Both the position numbers and the translations under genes were made by a program. Shown here piece after piece: positions 26,947 through 37,021 of a stretch of 64,000 nucleotides of DNA. The notes under the pieces were generated by a model. The model had not been told where the DNA came from. It made no database searches and worked only from the letters and a program-made list of their open reading frames with translations. Origin of the DNA: Verrucomicrobiota bacterium (GTDB lineage: Bacteria > Verrucomicrobiota > Verrucomicrobiia > Limisphaerales > JADJPG01); contig JADJPG010000033.1 in NCBI GenBank assembly GCA_016713365.1, forward strand, positions 1 through 64,000, in the 5' to 3' direction. Position 1 is the first letter of the stretch. Each line of letters opens with the position of its first letter.

Positions 26947-29900
26947 TTATTGCTTCACCAAGCGGAAGAACATCATTGGCCCGCTCTTCGGAACGACCAC
27001 AACATTCTCGACCGCCTCATCCACCGGCGTGAACGGAATCTTGGTCCACACGCCGCTGTTCAGATCGGTCGTCGATTCGAGCTCGAATCCAACCGCAGCC
27101 GACGGCCAGGACACCGTCACGCGACCATTGCCCGGGCCGGGAACGATCTTCAGCACCGGCGCCGCCGCAGGTTCCGTGACGTTCACCAGGAGCGTGTCGA
27201 CGCCCTGGCCGGAATCATCGTCGTTCACTCGAACGGTCACCGTGAATGCGCCATTGTTCGTATAGGCGTGGCTGAGCACGAAGGTTTTGTCCGGGTTCAA
27301 CGTGAGCGGTTGCACACCGGAACCGTCGCCGTAATCAACCGTGGCCTGCCACGTGTCGTTCACACCGGCATCCGTGAAGCTGCCGTTGACATTGAAGACG
27401 ATGTCCTTCGCGACCTTCACATCAGCACCGGCGTTCACCACAGGCACCGCGTTCGCGATGGTCACAATGTAATTTCCGAACGCGCCCGGGCCGCTGCTGT
27501 CATGGAGCGTGTAATCGATCAGATACGTGTCGCTCGGAGTGGTCGTCGGATTATCGTCCACGTAGGCGTGCGAGACGTTGAAGGAAAGCGTGCCCGGTGC
27601 GAACTGGATCTGCTGGGCCGGCGAGCCGTCGCCCCAGTTCACCATCAGGAAGAATCCATCCACAAGGTCCGGATCCACAATCTGACCGCTGAAATTCACC
27701 ACTCCGCCCTCAGCGCTGTTCGACGTGATGTTCAGGCCGGCAATCGACGGCGGCGTGTTCACATGGGTCAAGACTACGTCGTTGCCGTCACCGCCGTTGT
27801 AGCTGATGCGGAAGAGCGCGCCGTTCAGCAGGAACGTGCTGTTCTGCGGCAGGCCGAGGAAGGTTCCAGAGACGGCGTCGTTCCCGTCGTTCTTGATGAT
27901 GACGAACTGGTCGCCCACGGCCGACTTGAAGCTCGGCGCATTGGTCACCTGCAACTGCGCGAGCGTGACCCCCACCGAACCGGCGACATCTATCTGATCG
28001 TAGCCGGTGCCCGGCTGGTTGCCTTCGATTTCGATATGCACCACCACGTTGTCATCGAGCGTGAAGTTCTTCGTGCGGAGAATGCCAGGGCTGTGTCCAG
28101 GAACGATGTCCGAGCCGATGAACGCCGAGACATTGCCGGCCGAACCCGTGCCGGCGAGCGTGCCGAGCGGATTCACTTCCACCGCGCTGCTGGCCTGCAA
28201 GCCATCGATCACGAGCGTGCCGTTATCGATGATCGTCTTGCCCGAGTAGGTGTTGTTGCCCGTGAGCGTCAGCGTGCCCGTGCCGGTCTTGTTCAACGTC
28301 ACAAAGCCGACGCCGCCAATCAACCCGCTGAACGTCGTGTCCGTGTTGGCACCGCCGACCGTTAACGTGGCGAACAGCGTATTGACCGTGCCGCTGCCGA
28401 CGAGCGAACCGATCGCGTCACTGAAGTTATTCAAGTTCAGCAAGCCGCTGTTCAGCACCGCGACCGGAACCGTGTCACCAATTTGATTCGGCTGAAGCAA
28501 CCGCACCACGTCGCTGTTGGCGGCGCTATTGGTGTCACCGATGATCAAGCCGCCCGCGACTGCCAGAGCGCCCGTCTTGTTCAACGCGAGTTCGCCTTGC
28601 TCGACGATCACGTCAGCCGAATGAGTGTTGTTCGCCGCACCGGCAAACTCCAACGTGCCGACACCGCGCTTCCACAGCATTGAGGAGCCGCTGATGACTC
28701 CGGAAAGAGTCAGCGGAGAGTTCACGTTCTCGACACGAATTGCCGTTGGTGAAGCGACGCCGATCGGACCCGTCCACGTCGTCGGCCCGCCGGACAAACC
28801 AATCAGAGCCGCGTTGTAGAACTCGCCTCCATCGCCCAGGCCATTCAAAGTCAGGCCTTCCTGCGCCACGGTGACGTTGTTCGCCAACTGGAGAACGGCG
28901 CCATCGCTGACCAGCGTTCCGTTCACACCTGTGCCGAGCGCGCTGCTGTGCGACACGCGCACAATGCCTTGCTGCACCAGCGTGACGCCCGAGTACGAGT
29001 TGCTGCCGGACATATCCATTTCACCGGAGCCAGTCTTCACGATTCCCGCGCTTCCATTCAGCCCGGATACTTTCGCGGTGAGATAAAACTCCAGCGCACC
29101 GCCGTAATTTCCCGCCACGTCGAACGTGCGGTTCGCCGAGCCGAGCGACAGGTTGCCGCGGATGTAGGACGCCGGGGTCGCCGTCACTGTCACGTTGCCG
29201 TTCAACGTCACGACACCGTTGGTGCTCTTCACAGTCGCGTGATCGAGATACACCGGACCAACTGTTTCGTTGGCGTCGCCAGCGTCGAACACCGCTCCAT
29301 CGAGCAACGTAATCGGCGCGCTGTCCGCGATCTGATTCCCCAACTTTAGGAACGCGCGGCAGGGAGACTGCGTGGCGTCCGCCGGAGCGAGCAGGAAGAG
29401 CGGACCGGGAACTGCGTTCTGACCCGGCAGCTTGCTCATCCAAAGCTCGACGGATTCGCAGACGGTCGGTCCGGAATAGGTGTTGGCCAGCGTACCGCTC
29501 AGCCATGCGAGGGTCGGCGCATTGTTCACCTTGTGACCCAGGAGACGTAGCGTACCGCCACCACTAATCACGCCGCTCGCGATGAGGCGCACGGTCTGAA
29601 CTTCGATGGTGTTCGTCGCACCGCCCAGCGCGATGTCGCCCGCCCAGGTGCAATCGCCATGCGCGCTAAAGCTCGGACGGCCGTTCGCCGCATCGCCATT
29701 AAGCACCAAGTCCTCGCCGAGTTGAACCCAGCTGATGGCCAGCTGCGCGCCCTGCGCCACGATCGTGCCCTGGCTGCTGGTGCCGAGATTGCCATCGGGG
29801 CCAGTCACGAAAACCTGTCCTGCCTCGACGTACGTGATTCCCGAGTAGGTATTTGCCGCGCGAAGTTCGAGAATGCCCTCGCCCTGCTTGAGGAACCCAA

Positions 29901-31680
29901 TGCCCGACGCGCCACTGATCACAGCCGTGATGGCGAGACCGCAATGCGGGTCGACATCGATAATCCGCGACTGCGCGCCCATCGAAAACACACCCGAGCC
30001 ACTGATAAACGCCATGCCGTTGGCGGGCGCCGAGCAATGGATATTACCGAGCATCGTGACCGTGCCACCGTTCACCACCATGCGACCACCCGTGAAGTCG
30101 AGCGACGCAATGCCATCGGAAGCGCTTTCAAATTCGAGCGAGCCTGAGAGATGAATCTCAATCGGCGCATCGTTGGCGATCTGATGGCTGCTCGTGACCT
30201 TCACCACGTCGCGCGGGAACGGCGCAGGCTGGGTGTCGTGCCCCACGATCAAGCGGCCAGGGACCGACATGATGTTCGCGACCTTGCTGAGAGTAAGCGT
30301 GCCGCCGAGAACCGCAGTGTCGCCGAGATACGTGTTCGATTGGTCGCCGGTCAGCAGCAGATTGCCATCGCCGATCTTGGTGAAGCCACCGTTACCTTCC
30401 ATTCGGCCGCGCAGATAAAAATCCACACTGGTCGTGGAACTGATCACCGAATCCGTCGCGAGGTTGATGATACCGTCCCAAATCGCGGAACCATCGTTCG
30501 CGATCAACGCGCCCGCACCCAACACACCTACGCCGTTCAGCGTGAGCGGTTCGGTGGGAATCAGCACCTGCCCGAGCACGAGCGACGCACCCGAGGCCAC
30601 CATGGTGCCGGAGTTTGTGCTGCCGAACGACCAGTTGTTCAGCGCGATCAGCGTGCCGTCATTGTGGCTGACGGGACCGGAGAAAGTATTGCTGCCGCCC
30701 AGCGACATCGCGCCTGGTCCGTTCTTCGCGAAACCTACCAGGTTCCCGCCGCTGATCTGCGCGGCCAGCACGAGATCTTGCGCTGCACCGCCATCCGCGA
30801 TGGTGAAGATTTTTCCGCGACCCCCAAGGTCGATGCGGCCATCAATCTGGGAGACTTCCGCGGAAGCGAGCGTCGTCACATGACCGTTCATGAAGAGCAC
30901 GCCCGTGCCGCTGCTAATGTGGCCACCTTGCATCGTGATCGTTCCGAACGTGTCGTCGTTGTTGTTCAGGTTCAACAAGCCGGCCGGATTGATCGTAACC
31001 GCGGCGGTGTTGCTAATCTGGTTGTCCTGCATGAGGCGGACGATATCGACGTCATTGCCGCCGGAGCCGTCGCCCACCTCCAAGTCACCGGGCACCGCCG
31101 TGATGCCGGCATTCTTGTTCAAGCGCAGTGTTCCCGCATGCACCCAAGTTTCACCGGCGTAAGTGTTGGCGCTGGCGCCCATGAATTCCAGGCCGCCGAG
31201 GCCGGTCTTGCGAATGCCGCCCGCGCCAGAGATGCGACCTTGAATCGTAATAGAGTAGTTGAACGCCACGTCGAACTCCGCCTGGTTCTCGACTTCGACT
31301 TCGAGACTGCTGTGGAACAGCGCACCAACGCTGGCGAAGACGGCGTCCGTGGTGCCGCGCAACGTGAGCTTCGAGCCCGCCGTGCCGTAGAACGTGTAGC
31401 CGCCGCCTTGAATGTCGATCTGGTCAACCTTCAGGCCGACGATGTTCTGGATCGGGCTCGTGCCATTGACGAACGGCGGGAAGACGAGGCGGACGTTGGT
31501 TTCGTTCGTGCCGGGCACGCTGCCGTTCTCCCAGTTCAGTGGTGAGCTGAAGTTCTGGGTGAAGTTGTCGCCGCCGGTCCAACGATGTTCGCTGGCGAAG
31601 CTTGGAGTTGCGATGGCGAGTCCCGCGGCGAGGCCAAGCATCGCGAACGCGGCTCTACTGGGATAGGAGGTCTGGTTCAT
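26947..31680 (-). CDS. Giant secreted autotransporter-associated beta-strand repeat protein with PKD-like domains
   Basis: 1,577 residues from the ATG at 31680, where a clean signal peptide begins (MNQTSYPSRAAFAMLGLAAG); the frame stays open 33 codons further upstream. Most of the protein is a right-handed beta-helix of autotransporter-associated repeats of the type GTLTLTGNNTYSGKTIIDNG; at least six full copies are easy to see (TYAGET, TYLGDT, TYSGIT, SYSGVT, THSADV, TYSGKT cores). The last about 280 residues hold PKD-like domains (DGSPAQQIQFAPGT; VDYGDGSGVQPLTL) and a terminal module TDLNSGVWTKIPF...MMFFRLVKQ. No outer-membrane barrel or PEP-CTERM anchor is present, so the export route is unclear. 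Likely a surface adhesin or binding protein. Confidence 0.88.
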   Translation of the reverse strand: MNQTSYPSRAAFAMLGLAAGLAIATPSFASEHRWTGGDNFTQNFSSPLNWENGSVPGTNETNVRLVFPPFVNGTSPIQNIVGLKVDQIDIQGGGYTFYGTAGSKLTLRGTTDAVFASVGALFHSSLEVEVENQAEFDVAFNYSITIQGRISGAGGIRKTGLGGLEFMGASANTYAGETWVHAGTLRLNKNAGITAVPGDLEVGDGSGGNDVDIVRLMQDNQISNTAAVTINPAGLLNLNNNDDTFGTITMQGGHISSGTGVLFMNGHVTTLASAEVSQIDGRIDLGGRGKIFTIADGGAAQDLVLAAQISGGNLVGFAKNGPGAMSLGGSNTFSGPVSHNDGTLIALNNWSFGSTNSGTMVASGASLVLGQVLIPTEPLTLNGVGVLGAGALIANDGSAIWDGIINLATDSVISSTTSVDFYLRGRMEGNGGFTKIGDGNLLLTGDQSNTYLGDTAVLGGTLTLSKVANIMSVPGRLIVGHDTQPAPFPRDVVKVTSSHQIANDAPIEIHLSGSLEFESASDGIASLDFTGGRMVVNGGTVTMLGNIHCSAPANGMAFISGSGVFSMGAQSRIIDVDPHCGLAITAVISGASGIGFLKQGEGILELRAANTYSGITYVEAGQVFVTGPDGNLGTSSQGTIVAQGAQLAISWVQLGEDLVLNGDAANGRPSFSAHGDCTWAGDIALGGATNTIEVQTVRLIASGVISGGGTLRLLGHKVNNAPTLAWLSGTLANTYSGPTVCESVELWMSKLPGQNAVPGPLFLLAPADATQSPCRAFLKLGNQIADSAPITLLDGAVFDAGDANETVGPVYLDHATVKSTNGVVTLNGNVTVTATPASYIRGNLSLGSANRTFDVAGNYGGALEFYLTAKVSGLNGSAGIVKTGSGEMDMSGSNSYSGVTLVQQGIVRVSHSSALGTGVNGTLVSDGAVLQLANNVTVAQEGLTLNGLGDGGEFYNAALIGLSGGPTTWTGPIGVASPTAIRVENVNSPLTLSGVISGSSMLWKRGVGTLEFAGAANNTHSADVIVEQGELALNKTGALAVAGGLIIGDTNSAANSDVVRLLQPNQIGDTVPVAVLNSGLLNLNNFSDAIGSLVGSGTVNTLFATLTVGGANTDTTFSGLIGGVGFVTLNKTGTGTLTLTGNNTYSGKTIIDNGTLVIDGLQASSAVEVNPLGTLAGTGSAGNVSAFIGSDIVPGHSPGILRTKNFTLDDNVVVHIEIEGNQPGTGYDQIDVAGSVGVTLAQLQVTNAPSFKSAVGDQFVIIKNDGNDAVSGTFLGLPQNSTFLLNGALFRISYNGGDGNDVVLTHVNTPPSIAGLNITSNSAEGGVVNFSGQIVDPDLVDGFFLMVNWGDGSPAQQIQFAPGTLSFNVSHAYVDDNPTTTPSDTYLIDYTLHDSSGPGAFGNYIVTIANAVPVVNAGADVKVAKDIVFNVNGSFTDAGVNDTWQATVDYGDGSGVQPLTLNPDKTFVLSHAYTNNGAFTVTVRVNDDDSGQGVDTLLVNVTEPAAAPVLKIVPGPGNGRVTVSWPSAAVGFELESTTDLNSGVWTKIPFTPVDEAVENVVVVPKSGPMMFFRLVKQ

Positions 31681-32026
31681 GGTCGTAGGGATGATTTGAT
31701 GCGCGCACTCCAGCGCTGGCGTCCGGGTGGTCACCAGATCGCTTCGCATGAGTTGTCGGAGTAAACGCACGTGTTTCATTACGCGTGTGTTGTTACCCCG
31801 AGCGCAGCGAACTGCGGAATAGGACTTTGGTCGCGAACGGGCGGTGCGAGATCCGACTTTGGTCGGTGGCTGATCGAAGGCAGGGAAGGAGGTTCGACTA
31901 ACTTGCGGCGGACTTCAGAAATCGATTGGAGCCCTATTAAAGACGGTGCATCGGCGAGGACGGAAAACGTGAGAAGAGAATCGTCACTTGGCGATCTGGA
32001 TGAGGAATGACAGGGGCGTGGAACGC
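31681..32026. other. Intergenic region with an 11-bp direct repeat
   Basis: No gene is supported in these 346 bases. GACTTTGGTCG occurs twice, at 31823-31833 and 31855-31865, 32 bases apart, or about three helical turns. It lies 140-190 bases upstream of the giant repeat-protein gene (minus strand) and could be a regulator site. Confidence 0.3.
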
Positions 32027-33658
32027 CTAGTTTCGAACGCGAAAGAAGCGATGACCGCCGCCCGACGAAATCGCTTCCTGGAAGAAATTCGTGCCGCGCG
32101 GAAGGGAAACTTGCCCAGCCAGACTCCACGTTTGCAAATCGCTGGAAGCCTCAACCTCTGCGACGGAACCAATCGGCCCCGTCACGTTCGCGCGCCAAGC
32201 TCCACCAACGATTGCCGGCGGCGAACTGAAGCGCGCGGGAAGTTCAACGCTGGCCTGCACCAGCTGCAGATCGAAGCTGAGATCGTATTGCCAGCGGATC
32301 TGCCGGTGCAGTTCCACGGCGATAAAGTTGTTCGTTCCCGCACGAAGCAGCGTCGGTGTCACCGGCACATTCACCCAGAAGTTTTGCCGCTCGGCATTGG
32401 AGCCGGTGGCAAGCTCGTCATACGCCGCGTTGGGCGCGAGATTGCGACGGAACACTTCGGTGCCGTTCAGGTAGACGGCGATGCCGTCGGTAAAGCAGAC
32501 GCGCAACGCAAGGTTGGTCACGGCACTGGGCCGGGTGAATTGCTTGCGAAAGTAGGTGGTGACGTTCTTCTCAAACTCATCAAAGCCGTAGGAGATCACC
32601 GTTTGCTGGTCCGCTTGACCGTAGCCAAGTTGCGCCGGGCCCGATGCCCAGGCGGAGTCGTTGAAGTTCGTGCCACGCCACGCCGTGCCTTCGTCGGTTC
32701 CCTGGTCGTTGTAGCGCCAGACTTCCCCGCGACCGATGAAAACAACCGGCTGCGTCGGAAGGCCGGAACCGGTGCGGCGGAAGTAATTGATCGGCTGCTG
32801 TGAACCTTCGCTGATCGTGAAGTAGCCCAAACCGGTCGCGTGAAATCCAATGGCTTCGCCGTTCAAATCTTCCGGCGCTGTCGCCACCGGCTGGGTCGTT
32901 CCGGTCGAAGCGAGGGCGTTGCTCACCGTCTGGCTCGCGGAACGCGCCCAGGTCCAGGCGCGACCGTTGCGACGCATGCAAATCAAACGCCCGTCGAACG
33001 AGATGTCCCCGGCCGCCACCGATCGAAGACCATTGCCGCTGGACAACTCCCGAACGAAGGTCAGTTGAATCGGCCCGCCCGCATCCATCTTCGCACGCGT
33101 GGTCATGTAGATGCGCGCGCTGTTCGTTTCCTTGGTCGCGATGAAGAGGTCGCCGGTGAGCGGATCAATCATCAGCGCCTCGGCATCGTATGGTTTGTCC
33201 GGATAGGTCAGTTCGATTTCCTGAACGGCGGTGAGGGGTAGGACCGGAGGAGAATTGGAGAAGTAAGGGTAGACAGCGGGCTCGGGAAAACGGAGCACGC
33301 GCACGGACGGACGCGTCGCGAAGTTGTCGCCGATGTCCGCGAGATAGACGTAATGGTGCTCAGGACTCGCGCCCGGCCCGATGGCGATGTCCTCGAAGTT
33401 TCCGAAGAACACCGACGGGATGTAGTAACGAGCGAGATAGGTCCCGTTGGTCGACAGGGCGAAGATGCTCCCGGCGAAACTGCTGTCGTTATGCGTCCAG
33501 AGCACGCCCGGGTTCTGGCGGCTCGCGGCAATACCGGACGCTTCGGTGATTTCTGGAGTGGTTACCGTGCCGAAATCGACGGCGGCGGCGAAGGATTGAG
33601 CCCGCCCATTCAGCGGCGCCCACAAACCCAGCACTAGTAATACAACAAGCCAATGCAT
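32027..33658 (-). CDS. Secreted propeller-like protein with galactose-binding-like domain and FFRV tail
   Basis: 543 residues from the ATG at 33658, where a signal peptide starts (MHWLVVLLVLGLWAPLNGRA); the longer frame adds 44 non-conserved residues. The first about 290 residues look like a beta-propeller: EASGIAASRQNPGVLWTHND, FEDIAIGPG, LADIGDN and YDAEALMIDPLTGDLFIATK recur in phytase- or esterase-like propellers. The middle (about 320-480) is jelly-roll-like with TYFRKQFTRP and FTDGIAVYLNGTEVFRRN. The end carries SSDLQTWSLAG...HRFFRVRN. I do not know its function; sugar or phosphate-ester binding outside the cell is plausible. It is divergent from the DUF1800 gene. Confidence 0.75.
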   Translation of the reverse strand: MHWLVVLLVLGLWAPLNGRAQSFAAAVDFGTVTTPEITEASGIAASRQNPGVLWTHNDSSFAGSIFALSTNGTYLARYYIPSVFFGNFEDIAIGPGASPEHHYVYLADIGDNFATRPSVRVLRFPEPAVYPYFSNSPPVLPLTAVQEIELTYPDKPYDAEALMIDPLTGDLFIATKETNSARIYMTTRAKMDAGGPIQLTFVRELSSGNGLRSVAAGDISFDGRLICMRRNGRAWTWARSASQTVSNALASTGTTQPVATAPEDLNGEAIGFHATGLGYFTISEGSQQPINYFRRTGSGLPTQPVVFIGRGEVWRYNDQGTDEGTAWRGTNFNDSAWASGPAQLGYGQADQQTVISYGFDEFEKNVTTYFRKQFTRPSAVTNLALRVCFTDGIAVYLNGTEVFRRNLAPNAAYDELATGSNAERQNFWVNVPVTPTLLRAGTNNFIAVELHRQIRWQYDLSFDLQLVQASVELPARFSSPPAIVGGAWRANVTGPIGSVAEVEASSDLQTWSLAGQVSLPRGTNFFQEAISSGGGHRFFRVRN

Positions 33659-33803
33659 GCTCACGCGGATGTTACGACTGTGTGACACCGGCCAAAGTAG
33701 GCGAAAGCCACCGTCCTCGCAAACAGAACCACCGCGTCGATCGCAAAAAACCCGTGAACTCGGGCTGAAAGCGCATGTCGTCACCGACAATTAACTTGTC
33801 ACT

Positions 33804-33815
33804 TTGGCGCGCCAA
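33804..33815. promoter_or_regulatory. 12-bp perfect palindrome upstream of the first DUF1800 gene
   Basis: TTGGCGCGCCAA is perfectly symmetric and lies 30 bases before the ATG of the DUF1800 gene, in the divergent region shared with the propeller-like gene. It could be an operator. A 12-bp GC-rich palindrome can also arise by chance. Confidence 0.2.
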
Positions 33816-33845
33816 TAGCACGATATGGGCGTTCCAAAGCCTTCT

Positions 33846-36800
33846 ATGAAGACACGCATTTTCGTACTGGCGGTCTGTCTGGGATTCCTCAGCCAACTTC
33901 CACTTCGAGCCGCCAGCGGGATTTCCGGCCCCCTCCAATTGACCCTCCACAGCAACGACCTCAAGTCTGTGACGTGGCCGCGCGCGTTGATTCCCGCGCT
34001 GGAAACAAATGCGCTCTCCGTCGGCACGACCGTGGACAACTTCTCGGATGTAAATCCCGCCGGGATCGTCATCACCACCAATGGCTACTCCCTGCAATTC
34101 ACCAACTCGCAGCCCAGCCTGTATTTCAAACTTCTTCAGGCCCAGATGAGCAGCAATGCGCTGCTCACCGCCAACGTGCTGAACCGGCTCGCCTACGGGC
34201 CGACGCCGGATGAACTCGAACGCGTCGCCGCCATCGGGCCGCAAGCTTACATTGAAGAACAACTCGCCCCGGAGACCATCCTCACGCTGCCGGATAACTA
34301 CATTTCGGTGACCACCAATGGCGTGAACGCCGCGCTGGAAACCAATTGGACGACGTTGACTGTCACTGGCCAGGTCTCGACCACCACGTTGTATGTCTAC
34401 CTCACCGGCGCCGGCAGCGCCTTCATTGACGATCTCTCGCTCAGCCTGATCTACACGAACACGACCTACGTCACAAACGGCGCCGAGATCACCACCAATT
34501 ACACGACGTATCCGGGACCAAACGTCCTTCGCAATGGTGACTTCGAGCAATCCATCACCAACGGCTGGACGCGCACGGCGGACTTCGCCAACTCCACGGT
34601 CGTCGCCGCCCCGGTGGCTTCCGGTTCAGGCGCGCTTCAGATCATCGCCACTGCTCCCGGTGCCGGAAACAACGATGCCATTATTCAGGCGAACATCCCG
34701 GGATTAACGAATGGTTATCGCTGCATCCTCACCTTCAGCTACCTCCCGAGACCGAATTCCGGGAACGCCCGCATCAACATTCGTCTTTCCGGCGGCGGCA
34801 CTCTCGCATCCGACGTCAATCCTCCTCCGCAGCCCCAATGGTATTACGCCACCGTGACCGGCGTCGCCAGCGGGAACCCTCAGTTCTACTTCTTCCTCAA
34901 CGGCGCCGGCGAAGTCTACATCGACGACGCGAAGATCGTTGCGGGACTAATCCCCGGGGTCGGACCCAATCTCCTTCGCAACGGCGATTTCGAGGATCCC
35001 GTCCTGACCAATGACTGGAGTGTGACCGCGGACTTCGCCAACTCAACCATCAGCACCACACGATCCTTCTCTGGAAACGGAAGCCTGCGACTGCGCGCCA
35101 CGGCGGGAGGATCGGGCGGCGGCGATTCCGTCTTCCAAAGCAACATCGCCGGACTCGCAGCGGGCCAGACCTACACGCTCAGCTTCTGGTATACGCTTCC
35201 ATCCCAGAGCCGCGTCCTGACCGCGCGCCTCTCCGGAAGCGCCACCGTGGGCTTGCTCCGCACGGACGTTCCCTTCGGAGGTTTGCCGGGATTGAAGGGA
35301 TTGCTCAACAGCTTCGCCCAACCGAGCCCCGACACCGGCACCTTCACCGCCCGCAGCCTTGGCGGCGGCAACCTAAGTGACTTGCGCGCGTGGTATATCC
35401 TCAACGCCATCGGATCGCCTCGTCAACTGCTGGAAGTCCTCACGCAGTTCCTGGAAAACCACTTCGTCACGGAACACGCCAAGAGCTACGACTACTTCGA
35501 CCGTTACTACAACGACAGCACCGTCGAGGAAGCCATTGCCACCGAGTGGGAATATCGCGAGATCACCGGCTGGCGAAACGCGTTGCTCAATCCGAACTGC
35601 ACCTTCTACGACCTGCTGAAAGTCCACGCCGAAAGCCCGGCGCAAATCGTCTATCTCGACACCGTGGAAAGCCGCGGCGACGGCACACGCGTCGCCAACG
35701 AGAACTACGCCCGCGAACTCTTCGAACTCTACTGCATGGGCGTCGACAACGGCTACGATCAGCTCGACATCACCGCCATGTCCCGCGCGTGGACGGGTTG
35801 GACCGTGAATCAGGTCGACCGCGAGAACATCAACAACCCCTTCGCGCCCATCACCCAAACCTACGGTCTCTACCCGGCGACCAGCGGCAGCGGCATCTCC
35901 AATCGCGTGGGCGTCTGGACCTTCAGCTACAACACCAACTGGCACGGCACCAACCGCGCCCCAATCTTGTCGACCTGGCACATCAACGCCAGCCGCACAA
36001 ACCTCGTGCCGATCGGGCCTAAAACCTACGCGCCTCGTCTGGGAGCCCCTTGGGCCGGGCGCCCCTACCAAATCCGGTTGCCCCGTCGGACCGGCAGCGC
36101 GGGAATTCAAGACGGCTACGACGTCATCGCCAGCCTCTCGACCAACATCTACACTGCGGAATATCTCAGCATCAAACTCTGCCGACTCTTCATCCACGAC
36201 GAGTTCCCGAATCCCACCACCACTGTCGACCTGCCGGAATACGCCTACTACGACTACGCGAATCCGAATCGCAGCGCCGAGGCCGAACTCATCCGCCAGT
36301 GCATTGTCGCGTGGGATACTCCGGGACCGGACGGGCGAAAGGGCCACATCCGCTCCGTCCTTCGCACCATCTTCGACTCCGAACTCTTCCGCGGCCACGC
36401 GGGTTCCTTGCAGAAGGTCAAGACACCGGTCGAATTCGCCGTGAGCGCCATCCGCGCGCTGCGATCGGCGAACCCGAACGGAAGCTTCACCGCCAACACC
36501 GACGGCTACTCCATCTCCGGCCGCAGCCGGACCTCCAGTTCCTCACCCCTCGTGCGCATGGGCAACATGAAGCTCTTCGATCGCGACGCGCCCGATGGTT
36601 ATCCCGAAGCCGGCGCGCCGTGGATCAGCGGCGGCACCCTCGCGGAACGCATCCGGTTCATCCAGACCATGCTCATGACCAACAACTCGCCAGCCAAGGC
36701 CGACAACATCTCCGGCGGCAACTTCAACGTCGCCGACCCGGTCGCCTTGTTGAAAAAGAAGCTTCCCTCCAGCAGCTGGAACAACGCCGGACTCGTGGCC

Positions 36801-37010
36801 GATTACTTCCTCTCCATTCTCTTCCCCGGTGAAGGCAAGGCGAACCTCGACCTCTATCGCGGCAACGCCATCAACTTCCTCAACACCTCCGACGAAGGAA
36901 CCTCCGTCTCCCTCTTTTCCAACCTGAACAACACGACGACACCATACGACACCCGCGTGCGCGCCATGGTCGCCATGCTGATGACCCTGCAACGTTTCCA
37001 GGAACAATAA
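33846..37010 (+). CDS. DUF1800 protein with duplicated carbohydrate-binding-like insert
   Basis: 1,054 residues from the ATG at 33846, which opens a signal peptide (MKTRIFVLAVCLGFLSQLPL). Residues about 25-100 form a small FFK/FFR-type module. The DUF1800 domain begins at NVLNRLAYGPTPDELERVAA (110-129), then is interrupted by inserted beta modules (about 165-505) and resumes at DLRAWYILNAIGSPRQLLEV through ENYARELFELYCMGVDNGYD to the end MLMTLQRFQEQ. The insert holds two about 150-residue units, each with GPN-LLRNGDFE and TADFANST. DUF1800 function is unknown. Eleven bases later a DUF1501 gene starts, the partnership seen again at 39851-44009. Confidence 0.9.
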   Translation: MKTRIFVLAVCLGFLSQLPLRAASGISGPLQLTLHSNDLKSVTWPRALIPALETNALSVGTTVDNFSDVNPAGIVITTNGYSLQFTNSQPSLYFKLLQAQMSSNALLTANVLNRLAYGPTPDELERVAAIGPQAYIEEQLAPETILTLPDNYISVTTNGVNAALETNWTTLTVTGQVSTTTLYVYLTGAGSAFIDDLSLSLIYTNTTYVTNGAEITTNYTTYPGPNVLRNGDFEQSITNGWTRTADFANSTVVAAPVASGSGALQIIATAPGAGNNDAIIQANIPGLTNGYRCILTFSYLPRPNSGNARINIRLSGGGTLASDVNPPPQPQWYYATVTGVASGNPQFYFFLNGAGEVYIDDAKIVAGLIPGVGPNLLRNGDFEDPVLTNDWSVTADFANSTISTTRSFSGNGSLRLRATAGGSGGGDSVFQSNIAGLAAGQTYTLSFWYTLPSQSRVLTARLSGSATVGLLRTDVPFGGLPGLKGLLNSFAQPSPDTGTFTARSLGGGNLSDLRAWYILNAIGSPRQLLEVLTQFLENHFVTEHAKSYDYFDRYYNDSTVEEAIATEWEYREITGWRNALLNPNCTFYDLLKVHAESPAQIVYLDTVESRGDGTRVANENYARELFELYCMGVDNGYDQLDITAMSRAWTGWTVNQVDRENINNPFAPITQTYGLYPATSGSGISNRVGVWTFSYNTNWHGTNRAPILSTWHINASRTNLVPIGPKTYAPRLGAPWAGRPYQIRLPRRTGSAGIQDGYDVIASLSTNIYTAEYLSIKLCRLFIHDEFPNPTTTVDLPEYAYYDYANPNRSAEAELIRQCIVAWDTPGPDGRKGHIRSVLRTIFDSELFRGHAGSLQKVKTPVEFAVSAIRALRSANPNGSFTANTDGYSISGRSRTSSSSPLVRMGNMKLFDRDAPDGYPEAGAPWISGGTLAERIRFIQTMLMTNNSPAKADNISGGNFNVADPVALLKKKLPSSSWNNAGLVADYFLSILFPGEGKANLDLYRGNAINFLNTSDEGTSVSLFSNLNNTTTPYDTRVRAMVAMLMTLQRFQEQ

Positions 37011-37021
37011 GCCTTCTCGTT

